A stretch of DNA of 15,339 bases from Candidatus Zipacnadia bacterium (GTDB lineage Bacteria; Armatimonadota; Zipacnadia; Zipacnadales; Zipacnadaceae): NCBI GenBank assembly GCA_029821515.1, contig JALGTD010000020.1, forward strand, positions 1 through 15,339, given 5' to 3'. Positions 14,833 through 15,339 of the stretch are shown piece after piece. Made by a program: the position numbers and the translations under genes. The notes under the pieces were generated by a model, which worked only from the letters and a program-made list of their open reading frames with translations, was not told where the DNA came from and did no database searches. The first letter of the stretch is position 1. Each line of letters opens with the position of its first letter.

Positions 14833-15339
14833 ATGCGGGCCATCGAAGACCGGCGTAAGACTAAGATCCGTAAAAGAATTCTCAAAAAGCGCGATAGGCT
14901 CAGCGAAGCTGAACACTGCGATAAAAGCAAGATCATCTGGAGTCGGGTGGTGCAGACCTGGGAGTTTCAGCAGGCCGATTCGGTAATGCTTTATGCCAAC
15001 TTCCGCTCAGAGGTGCAGACTAACCTGCTCATTGAGTCCACGCTGGCGGCTGAAAAACGGCTGATTCTGCCCCGAGTCAATCCCGGCTCGCCCGAGTTGG
15101 AGCTTTATTTTGTGGAGGATATCTCTGGGCAGCTTGCGCCCGGCTATTGCGGCATCCCCGAGCCGATTCCGGAGTGCTGTCAGCGCACGCTGCTGGAAGA
15201 AGTCAATTGCGTTATCGCGCCCGGGATTGCCTTTGACCGCTTCGGCGGCCGGTTAGGTTATGGGGGGGGCTACTATGACCGGCTGCTCAACGCGCTTAGC
15301 CCGGCCCAGGCTGGCGTCTCAATTGGATTAGCCTACGAG
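14833..15339 (+). CDS. fthC: 5-formyltetrahydrofolate cyclo-ligase (partial, 3' end outside window)
   Basis: The frame is open from ATG 14833 to the window edge, giving 169 residues with no stop. The enzyme converts 5-formyltetrahydrofolate to 5,10-methenyltetrahydrofolate using ATP, returning stored folate to one-carbon metabolism. Diagnostic features are a basic N-terminal helix (KIRKRILKKRDRLS), residues VMLYANFRSEVQT at 51-63, RLILPRV at 76-82, and the family signature IAPGIAFDRFGGRLGYGG at 128-145 followed by GYYDRLL. The family is usually about 180-200 residues, so only some 20 residues are missing. It begins two bases after the folP stop. GAGGGG at 14815-14820 is the only ribosome-binding candidate and lies 12 bases away, so translational coupling to folP is likely. 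The pair forms a small folate unit. Confidence 0.93.
   Translation, partial: MRAIEDRRKTKIRKRILKKRDRLSEAEHCDKSKIIWSRVVQTWEFQQADSVMLYANFRSEVQTNLLIESTLAAEKRLILPRVNPGSPELELYFVEDISGQLAPGYCGIPEPIPECCQRTLLEEVNCVIAPGIAFDRFGGRLGYGGGYYDRLLNALSPAQAGVSIGLAYE

Noticed and set aside
13694..14833. 379-codon open frame on the minus strand opposite folP
   Set aside because: It is antisense to folP, whose product carries all family motifs. The translation has no recognisable domain and an unusual Cys/His-rich composition.

Overview
This is a chromosomal bacterial window of medium-high GC with densely packed genes. Nearly everything from about 13.55 kb down to 0.27 kb is on the minus strand. A short folate pair (folP, then a partial fthC) diverges on the plus strand at the right end. 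Many products carry export signals or membrane segments, including a LapA-like membrane protein and a YkuD-type L,D-transpeptidase. That fits a peptidoglycan-containing bacterium, possibly a diderm from a poorly sampled phylum. I could not name the lineage from the sequence. I saw no rRNA, tRNA, CRISPR array, insertion sequence or prophage gene.

Layout, reading the minus strand right to left. A perfect sigma70-type promoter (TTGACA, 17 bp, TATAAT; 13599-13627) drives a TPR-repeat secreted protein. Next, 4 bp on, is an M16-fold peptidase homologue that has lost its zinc-binding motif. An ATGA overlap leads into a PQQ-type beta-propeller protein with Gly/Pro-rich inserts and tail. A small LapA-like membrane protein with a coiled-coil tail follows. 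This is a compact envelope/periplasm module. A strong hairpin (7621-7651) then separates it from dprA (DNA uptake/processing) and topA (topoisomerase I). The topA stop overlaps the start of a large membrane protein with a central spermidine-synthase-like domain. Next is a small unrecognised gene whose coding signal changes frame part way, then the exported L,D-transpeptidase. Last is a 55-codon remnant matching only the extreme N-terminus of MutS, including its Phe-Tyr-Glu mismatch-recognition motif.

The plus-strand unit has an extended -10 promoter (TGATATAAT). It encodes dihydropteroate synthase, followed 2 bp later by 5-formyltetrahydrofolate cyclo-ligase, which runs off the window about 20 residues before its usual end.

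The items most worth a second look are the frame-switching gene at 1271-1770, which has a GTTAAAC heptamer placed in the right frame. Others are the secreted TPR / inactive M16 / propeller operon, the isolated MutS N-terminal fragment, and the spermidine-synthase-like membrane protein that lacks the expected catalytic acid and is coupled to topA.
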